This document shows positions 8,262 through 16,775 of a DNA stretch of 64,000 nt, one piece after another; within the stretch, counting starts at the first letter, position 1, and each line of letters opens with the position of its first letter. The notes under the pieces were generated by a model. The model saw only the letters and a list, made by a program, of their open reading frames with translations. It made no database searches and was not told the origin of the DNA. Location of the stretch: contig NZ_CP108487.1 in NCBI RefSeq assembly GCF_036226525.1, positions 4,340,001 through 4,404,000 of the forward strand, given 5' to 3'. Made by a program: the position numbers and the translations under genes. This DNA is from Kribbella sp. NBC_01245. Lineage in GTDB: Bacteria; Actinomycetota; Actinomycetes; Propionibacteriales; Kribbellaceae.

Positions 8262-9476
8262 ATGGAGCAGAACTCGAGTGGCCGCGGACCGGCCGGAGGT
8301 TTCGACCCGCAGCGGCTGCGCGAGGTGCAGAACTGGCGCCGCAGCCGGTCGGATCGCCTCGTCGCCGGTGTGTGCAGCGGGATCGGCCGCGCGCTGGACA
8401 TCGACCCGGTCCTGATCCGGGTCGTGATCGGCGTGCTGATCGTGCTCGGCCCCGGTCTGCCGTTGTACCTGGCCGCCTGGCTGCTGATGCCCCAGGACGG
8501 TACGGATCGCTCGGTCGCGCAGGACGTGCTCGGCGATCGCGTCCGCACCGACCACCCGTGGCTGTGGCCGACGGTGATCGGTATCGGTGTCTTCATCGCG
8601 ATCGGGATCGCGTCGTCGGTCGACTCGGGCCCGTTCAAACTCGGCCCCATCGTCGTCATCGGCGTGATCTGGTACGTCTTCTTCTACAAGAAAAAGGGCG
8701 CTCGCCAGTCCCCCGTGCCGCCGACAACGCCTCCAGCCGCTCCGGTGCGACCGCAGGACAGCCAGCGCCCCCAGGACACCACTCGTACGTCGGTGCAGCC
8801 CGTCTGGACCGAGGACGACCCGCTAGGCCTGTACGTCGACGAAGCGCCCGCGCCACGCCCGGCCCAACCCGCCGTACGGGCGAATCCGGGTCTGCGGATC
8901 GTCAAGCCGTTGGTGTTGTCCGCCACCCTGCTCGCGATCGCCATCGCCTGGATCGCGCAGGCGTCGTTGCCGTTGATGCTGGCGATCGGACTGGCCACGC
9001 TCGGCCTCGGCATGCTCGTGGGCGGGTTCGCCGGCAAGACGCTCGGGCTGTTGCCGGTCGGCATCCTGCTGGCCGTTGGCGTCGCCGCGACGCAGGTCTT
9101 CCCGACCGTGCCGCGGGTGCGCGACCTGAACTACGTGGCATCGCCGGAGACCCCGATCACGGCGACCACGCCGGCGTTCCAGGTCGACGCCGGCAGCATC
9201 CGGATCGACTTGACCAAGGCGAAATTCGAGAAGGGCGCCAAGATCTCCGCGAGCGGTAAGGCCGGGGAGATCGTCGTACAACTGCCGAAGAATGTGGACG
9301 TGACGGGCGTCGGACAGGTCAAGATGGGCCACGTGCAAGCCTTCGATCGCGACAAGGGCGGCTACCAGGCCGAGCTGACGTTTTCCGATCTCGGCGCCGA
9401 CAAGGTGGCCGGGCCCGACTCGGTCGAGCTCGATCTCGATCTCACCACCGGCAGCATTGTGGTGGAGCGGCCATGA
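8262..9476 (+). CDS. PspC domain-containing membrane protein
   Basis: A 404-residue protein with an N-terminal PspC domain (about 25-80, SRSDRLVAGVCSGIGRALDI and a helix ending in AAWLLMP). Further membrane helices lie at about 100-120 and 130-145, then a Pro-rich linker, three or so helices (about 215-285) and a C-terminal beta-rich domain resembling those of LiaF/DUF4097-type envelope-stress proteins. The ATG at 8262 fits PspC N-termini. It is divergent from the PspC kinase and overlaps the next small gene by 4 bp. Confidence 0.88.
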   Translation: MEQNSSGRGPAGGFDPQRLREVQNWRRSRSDRLVAGVCSGIGRALDIDPVLIRVVIGVLIVLGPGLPLYLAAWLLMPQDGTDRSVAQDVLGDRVRTDHPWLWPTVIGIGVFIAIGIASSVDSGPFKLGPIVVIGVIWYVFFYKKKGARQSPVPPTTPPAAPVRPQDSQRPQDTTRTSVQPVWTEDDPLGLYVDEAPAPRPAQPAVRANPGLRIVKPLVLSATLLAIAIAWIAQASLPLMLAIGLATLGLGMLVGGFAGKTLGLLPVGILLAVGVAATQVFPTVPRVRDLNYVASPETPITATTPAFQVDAGSIRIDLTKAKFEKGAKISASGKAGEIVVQLPKNVDVTGVGQVKMGHVQAFDRDKGGYQAELTFSDLGADKVAGPDSVELDLDLTTGSIVVERP

Positions 9477-9682
9477 GCGACCTGCAGAAGAAGCCCTGTT
9501 CCACTCGTCCCTTCAGGCCGGATGCCGCCGGGGTGATCGCGGGCGCGTTGCTGGCCGGAGCCGCCGGGTTGTGGATGTTCGTCCGGTACGGCGTACTCAA
9601 CGGCGGGAACCTCGGAGTCGGCGTGGCCCTGCTGGTGGTCGTTGCCGGTGTCATCGGGTTGGGCGCCTCCAGCCGGAGCTGA
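9473..9682 (+). CDS. Small two-helix membrane protein
   Basis: A 69-residue protein with two hydrophobic segments (about 18-38 and 46-65). The ATG overlaps the stop of the PspC gene by 4 bp, so it is probably co-translated with it. No known family is recognised; by position it belongs to the PspC/two-component unit. Confidence 0.7.
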   Translation: MSDLQKKPCSTRPFRPDAAGVIAGALLAGAAGLWMFVRYGVLNGGNLGVGVALLVVVAGVIGLGASSRS

Positions 9683-9731
9683 CTGTTCTAAGCTCTACGT
9701 ATCCGGTTTTCGATCGGCAACGGGAGTTTCG

Positions 9732-9932
9732 ATGGTGCGCGGCACCGTGAAGTGGTTCAACGCGGACAAGGGCTACGGCTTCCTCGCGGTCGACGGCCAG
9801 GACGACGTGTTCGTCCACTGGAGCAAGATCGTCTCCGACGGCTACAAGACCCTCGACGACGGCCAGCTGGTCGAGTTCGAGGTGGTGGACGGGCCGAAGG
9901 GGCGCGAGGCGCAGGACGTCAAGCCGATCTGA
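9732..9932 (+). CDS. Cold-shock protein, CspA family
   Basis: A 66-residue single OB-fold protein with both RNA-binding motifs: [15 protein letters not shown] (RNP1 region) and DVFVHWS (RNP2 region). Cold-shock proteins bind single-stranded RNA or DNA and act as RNA chaperones. It stands alone, 49 bp after the small membrane protein. The WSKI segment replaces the more usual HFSAI. Confidence 0.95.
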   Translation: MVRGTVKWFNADKGYGFLAVDGQDDVFVHWSKIVSDGYKTLDDGQLVEFEVVDGPKGREAQDVKPI

Positions 9933-10001
9933 TTCGGCGCGCGCTGACACGGCGTTGCCGATACCCTGACCCGACACAGTCCGTGAGGGTGAGGGGTGGT
10001 T

Positions 10002-11150
10002 GTGAGCGAGCCGGTCCACGTGATCCGGAACCTCGAGAAGGCGCTGGCCGACGACGACTTCGCCTGGTCGCTGCTACTCGTCGGTGAGGACCAGACCGAC
10101 AAACTGGCCGCGCTCACGAGCGATCTGCGCGCCGGTCATTCCGAGACGGGTGACGGTAAGCAGATCAGTTCGGGCTTCTCCTATTGGGGAATCGGCCCGA
10201 CGATCGCGTGGGCGCATGCCGTCAGCGACCCGTTCTACCTGGTGATGAAGGCGGGCGCGGAGTCGTTCGTCCGGCATTGGCAGAAGATCCGGCCGCATGT
10301 CGCGAAGGACGGTTTCCACTTCGTCAGTCTCGGCGTCGGCACCGGCCAGAAGGACCGGGTCATCCTCGAGGATCTGCGCGCGGCGAAACCCGACCTGTTC
10401 TACATCCCGGTCGACATGAGCTCGGAGATGCTCCGCCTCGGCACGCAGGAGCCCGTCCGTGGGATCCGCTTCCCGATGACGCAGGTGCTGCCGGTGCAGC
10501 TCGACTTCTCCCTCGTCGACAACATGGAAGAGCTCGGCCAGATGCTGGCGCGGCTCGTCGGCGACGACCCGCTGCTCTATACGCTGACCGGTAACACGCT
10601 GGCCAACTTCGACAGTGACGAGGATGTTCTCGACACGATCGCCAGCGTGCTCCGGCCGCAGGACCGATTGCTGCTCGAGGTCGCGACCACCACCCAGATC
10701 AACGAGGACGCGGCGAAGGCGGCCGCCGACGAGTACCACCGGACCCGGGCGTTCACCGAGTTCGTCACCAGCGCCCTGCGGTACAACACCGATCTCCCCA
10801 TCGACCTGGCGATGGTCGAGTTCCGCGGCTCCGTCACCGAAGACGGGGACGCGTTGCTGGTGAAGGTCCTGTTCACCACCGACGAGCCGCTGGTGATGGG
10901 ACTGCCCGACCACACCGACGTCGTGCTCGAACCGGGCGACACGATCCGGCTCTACACCACCCGGAAGTTCTCGGCCGAGCGGCTGGACCGGCTGGTGGCG
11001 GCCTGCGATCTCACCCTGGTCGAGAACGCGCACTCCCCGTTCCGCCGGACCCGCCGCCCCTCGCCGTTCGGGCTGGATTTGTTGCTGTTGGCCCCTAAGA
11101 GCGCGCAGGCGAGCCGGCGGACCATCGCCGACGAGATGTGGGCGCGTTGA
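10002..11150 (+). CDS. EgtD-like SAM-dependent methyltransferase
   Basis: A 382-residue protein of the histidine-specific methyltransferase (EgtD-like) family. The SAM-binding motif I is FVSLGVGTGQKD (about residue 105), followed by PDLFYIPVDMSSEML and, later, LTGNTLANF, which parallels the EgtD core. GTG at 10002 is chosen for the GAGGGG 5 nt upstream; GTG at 9996 is also possible. EgtD itself makes hercynine for ergothioneine, but no egtB, egtC or egtE genes are nearby and the substrate is unknown. It is followed after 1 bp by a small membrane protein gene. Confidence 0.8.
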   Translation: MSEPVHVIRNLEKALADDDFAWSLLLVGEDQTDKLAALTSDLRAGHSETGDGKQISSGFSYWGIGPTIAWAHAVSDPFYLVMKAGAESFVRHWQKIRPHVAKDGFHFVSLGVGTGQKDRVILEDLRAAKPDLFYIPVDMSSEMLRLGTQEPVRGIRFPMTQVLPVQLDFSLVDNMEELGQMLARLVGDDPLLYTLTGNTLANFDSDEDVLDTIASVLRPQDRLLLEVATTTQINEDAAKAAADEYHRTRAFTEFVTSALRYNTDLPIDLAMVEFRGSVTEDGDALLVKVLFTTDEPLVMGLPDHTDVVLEPGDTIRLYTTRKFSAERLDRLVAACDLTLVENAHSPFRRTRRPSPFGLDLLLLAPKSAQASRRTIADEMWAR

Positions 11151-11151
11151 C

Positions 11152-11766
11152 TTGCTGACGGACAGCGGCGTACGGCGAACCGTGGTCACGGTCGTCACGT
11201 ATGGCCTGCTGGCCGTCGCGTTCGGCCTCGGCGTGGTGTGGTTCTTCTGGCCGGACAACAGCCGCTGGGAGCCGGCGGTCAACTCGCTCACCCTGGTGGC
11301 GGGTCTGACCGGCATCTTCGTCGAACGGCTGACCAGCGAGGCCGAGCGGCGTAGCGAGATCCTGCGGGCGGTTCGCGACGAGCTCGAGGAGAACCAGCGC
11401 CTGCTCGCCGACGAGCGCTTCACCGCGACGAACGGGCGGAGGCGGCAGATCTATCCGCGGTTGGTCATTTCCGCGGTCGACTCGGCGCTCGTCTCCGGAA
11501 TTCTGGCCCGCCAGCGCGAAGCGGCCCTGGCCGATCAGTTGCACCGTTGGCGCGACACGGTGAACGAGCTCAACCGGCGTCTTGACCTGACTGAGCTCCG
11601 GACCTTCTCGGAGTCGATCTCGGACGAGGAGCTCGAGGGGTTCCAGCGCGCACTCCAAGATCCGGACAGCTATCTGGCCGCTACCCGCGAACGCCTCACC
11701 AGCCTGATGCTGACGCTGGCGGTTAAAGGGCCGGCGCTCAAGGCGTCCAGGGGTGGATCACGGTAA
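11152..11766 (+). CDS. Hypothetical two-helix membrane protein with coiled-coil tail
   Basis: A 204-residue protein with two hydrophobic segments (about 10-32 and 40-56) and a long charged helical C-terminal part (about 58-195) rich in Glu and Arg. It begins with TTG one base after the methyltransferase stop, so it probably forms a two-gene unit with it; a GTG at 11167 is an alternative start. The last 29 bp overlap the convergent alcohol dehydrogenase. No family recognised. Confidence 0.65.
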   Translation: MLTDSGVRRTVVTVVTYGLLAVAFGLGVVWFFWPDNSRWEPAVNSLTLVAGLTGIFVERLTSEAERRSEILRAVRDELEENQRLLADERFTATNGRRRQIYPRLVISAVDSALVSGILARQREAALADQLHRWRDTVNELNRRLDLTELRTFSESISDEELEGFQRALQDPDSYLAATRERLTSLMLTLAVKGPALKASRGGSR

Positions 11767-12760
11767 CGCCGGGGGTCGCCTTGGGCGTGGGTAAGGCGGC
11801 TAGGGCCGCTGGGACTTCGGCGAGGCCGATGGTGCGGGTGACGAGGTCGGCGGGTTTGAGCGTGCCGTCCGCGACCAGGTCCAGCATCTCGGGATAGGCG
11901 TGCGCGGCCATGCCGTGGCTGCCGAGCCATTGCAACTCCTGGCCGATCAACCGCGACACATCGAGCTGTACGCCGTCCGGCAACAGGCCTACCTGAAGGT
12001 GACGGCCTCGCGGGCGAAGGCTGCGCAAGGCGTCCTGCACGAGCTGGTTCGAGCCGAGCGCGTCCATCGTCACGTCCGCACCGCCGCCGGTGATCTCCAC
12101 CAATCGGTCCGCCGAGTCGAGGACGTGGGCGGCGCCGTACGTGGTGGCGAGGGCAAGCGCCGCGGGGTTGGTGTCGACGGCGAAGACCTCGGCACCGAGC
12201 GCGGCCGCGATCATCACCGCGGAGAGCCCGACGCCACCGCAACCGAAGACGACGACCTTCTCCCCCGGCTGGACCCGGCCGACCTGATGGACGGCCCGGT
12301 ACGACGTAGCGAACCGGCAACCGAGGCCCGCCGCGGTGTCGAAGTCGACGTCCTCCGGCAGCCGGACGAGATTGACCTCCGCGAACGGCAACGCGACGTA
12401 CTCCGCGAACGAACCCCAATAGTTGAAGCCCGGCTGAAGCTGGTTCGGGCAGACCTGGTGGTTGCCCTCGAGGCACTCGCGACATTCGCCGCAGGCACAG
12501 ATGAACGGCGTCGTGACCCGATCGCCGATGGCCCAATCGGTAACCCCCGGGCCGATCGCGGCGATCGTCCCGGCCAACTCGTGCCCCGGCACATGCGGCA
12601 ACACGATGTCCGGGTCGTGGCCTTGCCAGGCGTGCCAATCGCTCCGGCACAACCCGGTCGCCTCGACCTTCAGCACCACGCCGCCATCGGACACTGCCGG
12701 GTCCGGAACGTCCGCCACCACGGGCGCCACGCCGTACTCCTCGATCAAGATCGCACGCAT
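11738..12760 (-). CDS. Zinc-dependent alcohol dehydrogenase family protein
   Basis: A 340-residue medium-chain dehydrogenase. Catalytic zinc ligands are Cys in GLCRSDWHAW (about 38) and His-Glu in PGHELAG (about 60). The structural zinc is held by four Cys in CACGECRECLEGNHQVC (about 89-105). The NAD(P) site is VFGCGGVGLSAVM (about 171). Family members oxidise secondary or polyol-type alcohols; the substrate cannot be told. Single gene, divergent from the FAD oxidase. Confidence 0.92.
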   Translation of the reverse strand: MRAILIEEYGVAPVVADVPDPAVSDGGVVLKVEATGLCRSDWHAWQGHDPDIVLPHVPGHELAGTIAAIGPGVTDWAIGDRVTTPFICACGECRECLEGNHQVCPNQLQPGFNYWGSFAEYVALPFAEVNLVRLPEDVDFDTAAGLGCRFATSYRAVHQVGRVQPGEKVVVFGCGGVGLSAVMIAAALGAEVFAVDTNPAALALATTYGAAHVLDSADRLVEITGGGADVTMDALGSNQLVQDALRSLRPRGRHLQVGLLPDGVQLDVSRLIGQELQWLGSHGMAAHAYPEMLDLVADGTLKPADLVTRTIGLAEVPAALAALPTPKATPGVTVIHPWTP

Positions 12761-12866
12761 CGGGCCATCCTCACCGACAGCCCTTTCTTAGACAACGACC
12801 GGATGACTCCGTGGCGTTTTACAGTGGCCATTCCTTGGGGCGGCGTTCACGACGGAGGTAGTGCGC

Positions 12867-14180
12867 ATGGCGGGCATCGAGTTCTTGCGGCCGGGTGACG
12901 AGGGGTACGACGAGTCGCGGCGGGTGTGGAACGCCATGGTGGATCGTCGGCCGGCGTTGATCGCCCGTTGCCGGGAGACCCAGGACGTCGTGGCCGCGAT
13001 CGCGTTGGCTCGTCGCGAGGGTTTGGAGATCGGCGTACGTTGCGGCGGGCATAGCGTGGTCGGGCTGGCGGTGCCCGAGGGTGGGCTGATGATCGACCTG
13101 ACCCCGATGGGCGCGGTCCGCGTCGACGTGGAACGGCGACGGGCGTGGGTTCAAGGTGGCGCTCTGCTGGGCGCGCTCGACGCGGCCACTCAACCCCACG
13201 GGCTGGCCACGACGGCCGGCAACGTCTCGCATACCGGGGTCGGCGGTCTCACCCTGGGTGGCGGGATGGGCTGGCTCGCCCGGGAGTACGGCTTGTCGTG
13301 CGACAACGTGCTGTCGTGCGAGGTGGTGACCGCGGCCGGCGACGTCGTCCGCGCTTCGGCGGAGGAGAACGCCGAGCTGTTCTGGGGATTGCGTGGTGGT
13401 GGCGGGAACTTCGGCGTGGTGACGGAGTTCGAGTTCCAGCTGCACGAAACCGGTACGCGGGCACTTAGCGTTGAGCTGGAATTCCCGATCGCGGACGGGG
13501 TTGCGGATGCCGCGTCGGCGATGGGCCGCTGGCGCGACTTGGCCGCGACCGCGCCCCGCAGCGCGACGTACGCCGCGTCGGTGATGCGCGGCGTCGTGAC
13601 CCTCGGCTTCGTTTGGGTCGGCGATCCGGCGGAGGGTCGGGAGCACGCCCGGGCCCTTGAGACGCTCGGCCGGCCAAGCGAGCGGCGAGTGGTGGAGCTG
13701 TCGTACCTCGACCTCCAGCGCCGCGAGGACAGCATCGAGGGGCACGCCATCCGCCGCTACTGGAAGGGACACTACTTCCACGAACTCACCGACAGCGCGA
13801 TCGACGTACTCCTCAAGCACGACCCGTCCGTGGGCGCCAGCCTCCAGGCGTACGGCGGGGCGATCGCGGAGGTGCCGGACGACGCCATGGCGTTCAGCCA
13901 GCGCGCGACCGCCTTCGAGTACGTCGGCGCCGCCCGCTGGACGGACCCGGCCGAGGACGCGACCCGGATCGCGACCGCCCGGGAAAGCGCGGCCGGGCTG
14001 GAGCCGTTCGCGAGCGGCGCGTACGTCAACGTGCTCGGCGACGACGGCGTGGCCGGCGTCCGACGCGCCTACCCGCCCGCGAAGCTGGCCCGGCTGACCG
14101 CGCTCAAGGACGCCGTCGACCCGGACAACCTCTTCCACCTCAACCAGAACATCCCGCCAAGCACGGCGGCCCACTCGTGA
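12867..14180 (+). CDS. FAD-binding oxidoreductase, berberine-bridge type
   Basis: A 437-residue flavoprotein of the PCMH/BBE family. The FAD-binding domain (about 30-200) shows VRCGGHSVVGLAV, whose His is the usual site of covalent FAD attachment, and TGVGGLTLGGGMGWL. The second attachment Cys found in bicovalent members is not visible, so single covalent attachment is likely. The BBE tail near the C-terminus is YVNVLGDDG...DPDNLFHLNQNI. The ATG at 12867 is supported by GGAGG 8 nt upstream; a GTG at 12861 is too close to it. It overlaps the VOC gene by 4 bp. Confidence 0.9.
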   Translation: MAGIEFLRPGDEGYDESRRVWNAMVDRRPALIARCRETQDVVAAIALARREGLEIGVRCGGHSVVGLAVPEGGLMIDLTPMGAVRVDVERRRAWVQGGALLGALDAATQPHGLATTAGNVSHTGVGGLTLGGGMGWLAREYGLSCDNVLSCEVVTAAGDVVRASAEENAELFWGLRGGGGNFGVVTEFEFQLHETGTRALSVELEFPIADGVADAASAMGRWRDLAATAPRSATYAASVMRGVVTLGFVWVGDPAEGREHARALETLGRPSERRVVELSYLDLQRREDSIEGHAIRRYWKGHYFHELTDSAIDVLLKHDPSVGASLQAYGGAIAEVPDDAMAFSQRATAFEYVGAARWTDPAEDATRIATARESAAGLEPFASGAYVNVLGDDGVAGVRRAYPPAKLARLTALKDAVDPDNLFHLNQNIPPSTAAHS

Positions 14181-14629
14181 GGACGCTGTTCGTCGCCTAC
14201 CGCGTCTCCGACCTCGAACGGTCGCTCGCCTTCTACACCGCGCTGGGGTACGTCGAACTCGGCCGAGTCGCATTCGACGACGGCGGCCGCCTCGCCCTCC
14301 TCAGCTTCCCCGAGGAGCCAGTTGCCACGCTCGAGCTGGTCTACCGCCCCAACGCCGGCCCGGTCGACGTCGGCGGCTTCGACCACCTGGCGATCCAGAC
14401 CGACGACCTCGCGGAGACGCTAGCGACGCTGACCGGCCGCGGCCTGATCCCAGGCCCGACCGAGCTGCCGGGCGGCCCCGACGGACCGCAGATCACCTGG
14501 CTCGAGGATCCGGACGGCTACCAGATCGAGCTCGTCGAATGGCCACCCGGCCACTCATACGGCCTGACCGCAGCCGACTTCGCCAACGCCCCTAGCGATC
14601 CCGGCAAGGAGGCGTCACCGGATCAGTAG
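14177..14629 (+). CDS. VOC (glyoxalase-like) family protein
   Basis: A 150-residue protein with two beta-alpha-beta-beta-beta modules of the vicinal oxygen chelate superfamily: VSDLERSLAFYTALGY at the start, FDHLAIQTDDL in the middle and LEDPDGYQIELVEW at the end, with family-like metal ligands His and Glu. The GTG overlaps the FAD oxidase stop by 4 bp, so both are made from one message and may act in one small-molecule pathway. Confidence 0.88.
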   Translation: MRTLFVAYRVSDLERSLAFYTALGYVELGRVAFDDGGRLALLSFPEEPVATLELVYRPNAGPVDVGGFDHLAIQTDDLAETLATLTGRGLIPGPTELPGGPDGPQITWLEDPDGYQIELVEWPPGHSYGLTAADFANAPSDPGKEASPDQ

Positions 14630-14697
14630 CGGAGGGCCTCGAAGGCGGTCCGGGCGGCGGCACCGATGGCGAGGTCGATGTCTTGGGCGATGTCGGC
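14623..14697 (-). pseudogene. Displaced 3' end of a serine hydrolase gene
   Basis: These 75 bp encode the last 24 codons and stop of a class A beta-lactamase-like protein (DIDLAIGAAARTAFEALRY). They match the 3' end of the intact serine hydrolase at 15837-15911 at 66 of 75 positions, in the same orientation, 1214 bp away. No upstream part of such a gene is attached; the sequence before it belongs to an Abi-type gene. This looks like one of two direct repeats bounding an inserted segment. Confidence 0.75.
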
Positions 14698-14764
14698 GAC
14701 CTCGGCGGCGCCGTACGTGGTGGCGAGGGTTTGTTGACCATGCGCGGCGAACCGCCGGCTGCGG

Positions 14765-15443
14765 TCAGGGATGTGGTCGCGGCTGCGGGCAGCCGGCCAG
14801 CAGCTCGGGAACTCGGGACTGGGCAGAAACCCAATCGGACAGGTCGCTGTCGATGAACCTGACGATGGTGAGAGCGTCACCGTAGAGGGCGGTCAGCGGC
14901 TGGTTCCAGATTCGCTCGTGGTGAGCGAGTCGGTTGCGGAACTCGTGAAGCCGGACAACAGGCGCCTCGATGGTCTCGCGACGCCGGTCGGGACTGTTCG
15001 GGAATGCACGGGCGATGTCTGGCCACAGACGTAGTGGCGTAGCGCCGGGCGAACAAGAACCGCCAGAACCCAAAGCTCAGCTCGGCGATGAGTTGTCCAT
15101 CACTGACTGGCTTGCCCTTACGCTGCAGCCGGTCGCAGGCCTTGTCGATGTCCTGACGTGCCTTGTAGTCGAGATCGCGTAGGGAGGTGTCCAGCCAAGA
15201 GCCTGCCCGACCGAGCCGATGGTTCCGGTGTGCGAGTCGACCAGCCACTCTGTTGCGTAGCACGACCTCAAGATGTCCGATCGTTTCCCACATCGCCCCC
15301 GAGGTCTCGACGTTCCATTGGTAGAACACCAATGCCCCCTCTACATCGCCGCCGCAACTGCTCACGTAGGCGGCGAATCGCGGGTCGCCGAAGTGTTGGC
15401 TGCCAGCGCTCGCGACCAATCGCTGCAAGTCTGAGCTGTTCAT
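14765..15443 (-). pseudogene. Abi-family (abortive infection) gene with a frameshift
   Basis: Two adjoining frames together make one Abi-like protein of about 225 residues. The first part runs from the ATG at 15443 (GGAGGTGAGG just upstream) through LEVVLRNRVAGRL and AELSFGFWRFLFARRY. The second continues with LWPDIARAFPN and HEFRNRLAHHERIW, the conserved C-terminal RNxxxHxxxxW-type motif resembling the HEPN RX4-6H motif of predicted RNases. The frames differ by one extra base near 15029. Either the gene is dead, or the base is a sequencing error or a programmed shift. Members act in phage defence or as toxins. Confidence 0.75.
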
Positions 15444-15483
15444 CGAACCTCACCTCCAATGTGGCAACGTGGTAATGTTGTTT

Positions 15484-15545
15484 GCGAAGACCCCGGAACG
15501 GTCCCTGGTAGCTCTCACGAGCAGGCCACACCGCCGGGGTTTTGA
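15484..15545 (-). ncRNA. Structured RNA candidate upstream of the Abi gene
   Basis: Read on the minus strand, the segment folds into an outer 7-bp stem (ACCCCGG with CCGGGGT), an inner CGG/CCG stem and a hairpin with CTGCTCGTGAGAGC at its tip; the loop still contains GGGACC, which could pair further. It ends about 40 nt before the Abi start. Conserved RNAs of this type (the published abiF motif) accompany Abi-family genes, and this resembles them by memory and position only. The rest of the 15546-15836 stretch shows no gene or obvious repeat. Confidence 0.5.
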
Positions 15546-15836
15546 CTTTGGGACACGGGCGGGACTCCCCGAACTACGACTTGAATCGACGCCTCGGGAT
15601 GCACGATGGGCCGGCGGTCGTCATCCTTCGCGCAAATTCAGGCGCTCTGCGCTTTCCCGGTGTGTCGAACCAGTTCCGAGGCCCAGCGTCTCGAGCGGAG
15701 ATAGCCCAAACCCTTCATCCCTTGGCTTCTCGGCGACTTCGCCGACGACCCACCGGCCGGGGTTTGCGGTCGCCTCGACTCGCGCGAAGCTTACCCAGCG
15801 TCACCTTCTCATCGCAAAACGTCCGCGGGTACCCGA

Positions 15837-16775
15837 TCAGGTGCGGAGGGCTTCGAAGGCGGTGCGGGCGGCGGAGCCGATGGCTAGGTCGATGTCGTGG
15901 GCTATGTCGGCTCGGCGTTGGGAGCGGGTGAGGGCGGCGATGGCGATGCGGTCGCCGGAGTCGGACGTGATGACGCCGATTTCGTGGCGGAGGTGGAGGA
16001 AGGTGCCGGTTTTGCCGCTGACTCGGACGGTGTCGAGTTGAAGGTCACTTGAGAGTCGGTGCTTGAAGAGTTGCATGCCCATCAGGCGACGTAGCTCGGC
16101 GGTGGCACTCGGCTGGGAGATGCGGTCGAGCCAGATCCGTTGCAGTAGGTCGACCAGGGCTCGGGCGGTACCGGCGTTCGCATGAGCCGGGTCGAGGGTC
16201 TCGATCGAGTAGAGGCCGACGGCGTCATCGCGGATCGCGAGCTCCATGGCGAGCCCGAAGTCGTCGCCGGCGACTCCCGCGACGCATTCGTACATCCGTT
16301 GCAGCCGATGGCGGAGGCGGACGCCGTCGCATCCCCATTCGCGCAGGCGTGCGTCGATCGTCTGTACGTCGACGAGGTCGAGCAATGCGTCCGCGCTGGC
16401 GTTGTCGCTGACGGTCAGCATCTGGTGCAGCAGATCGCCGACCGCGATCGTCACCGGATGCCGGAACGCGGCCACGCCGGTCGGGCCGACGCTCTTGGTC
16501 TCCGGGTCGATCGTGACGGGCGTCGCCGGATCGAGTACGCCGGTCGCGATCTCGTCCAGCACGACCAACGCGAGGGGGACCTTCGCGACCGAGGCGAGCG
16601 GTACGGCGTTGTCGACGTCGAACCCGAATTCGGCAGTGGTGTCGAGATTCTGGGCCAGCAGGTGGCCGGTCGCGCCGACCTGCTGCCATTGGGTGTGGAT
16701 CGCCTCGGCAACGGCCAGCAGGTCCGCCGTACTCGCGACGTACGCCGGCTGGCGGTAGGTCGTCGGTGTTGTCAT
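15837..16775 (-). CDS. Serine hydrolase, class A beta-lactamase-like
   Basis: A 312-residue protein with the penicillin-recognition fold. The S-x-x-K motif is SVAK (about residue 62), the second motif is SDN (about 123) and the third is KTG in VSGKTGTFL (about 258). No signal peptide or lipobox is seen, unlike the neighbouring true beta-lactamase, so this is probably cytoplasmic or a different esterase/peptidase. A clear ExxLN omega-loop motif is not obvious. It overlaps the LysR gene by 4 bp. Its 3' end is one of the direct repeats flanking the Abi island. Confidence 0.85.
   Translation of the reverse strand: MTTPTTYRQPAYVASTADLLAVAEAIHTQWQQVGATGHLLAQNLDTTAEFGFDVDNAVPLASVAKVPLALVVLDEIATGVLDPATPVTIDPETKSVGPTGVAAFRHPVTIAVGDLLHQMLTVSDNASADALLDLVDVQTIDARLREWGCDGVRLRHRLQRMYECVAGVAGDDFGLAMELAIRDDAVGLYSIETLDPAHANAGTARALVDLLQRIWLDRISQPSATAELRRLMGMQLFKHRLSSDLQLDTVRVSGKTGTFLHLRHEIGVITSDSGDRIAIAALTRSQRRADIAHDIDLAIGSAARTAFEALRT

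Noticed and set aside
15546-15660. Possible tRNA remnant (GAACTACGACTTGAATCG region) as the island attachment site
   Set aside because: No cloverleaf or T-arm GTTCGAATC can be formed; the flanking direct repeats point to the serine hydrolase 3' end instead.
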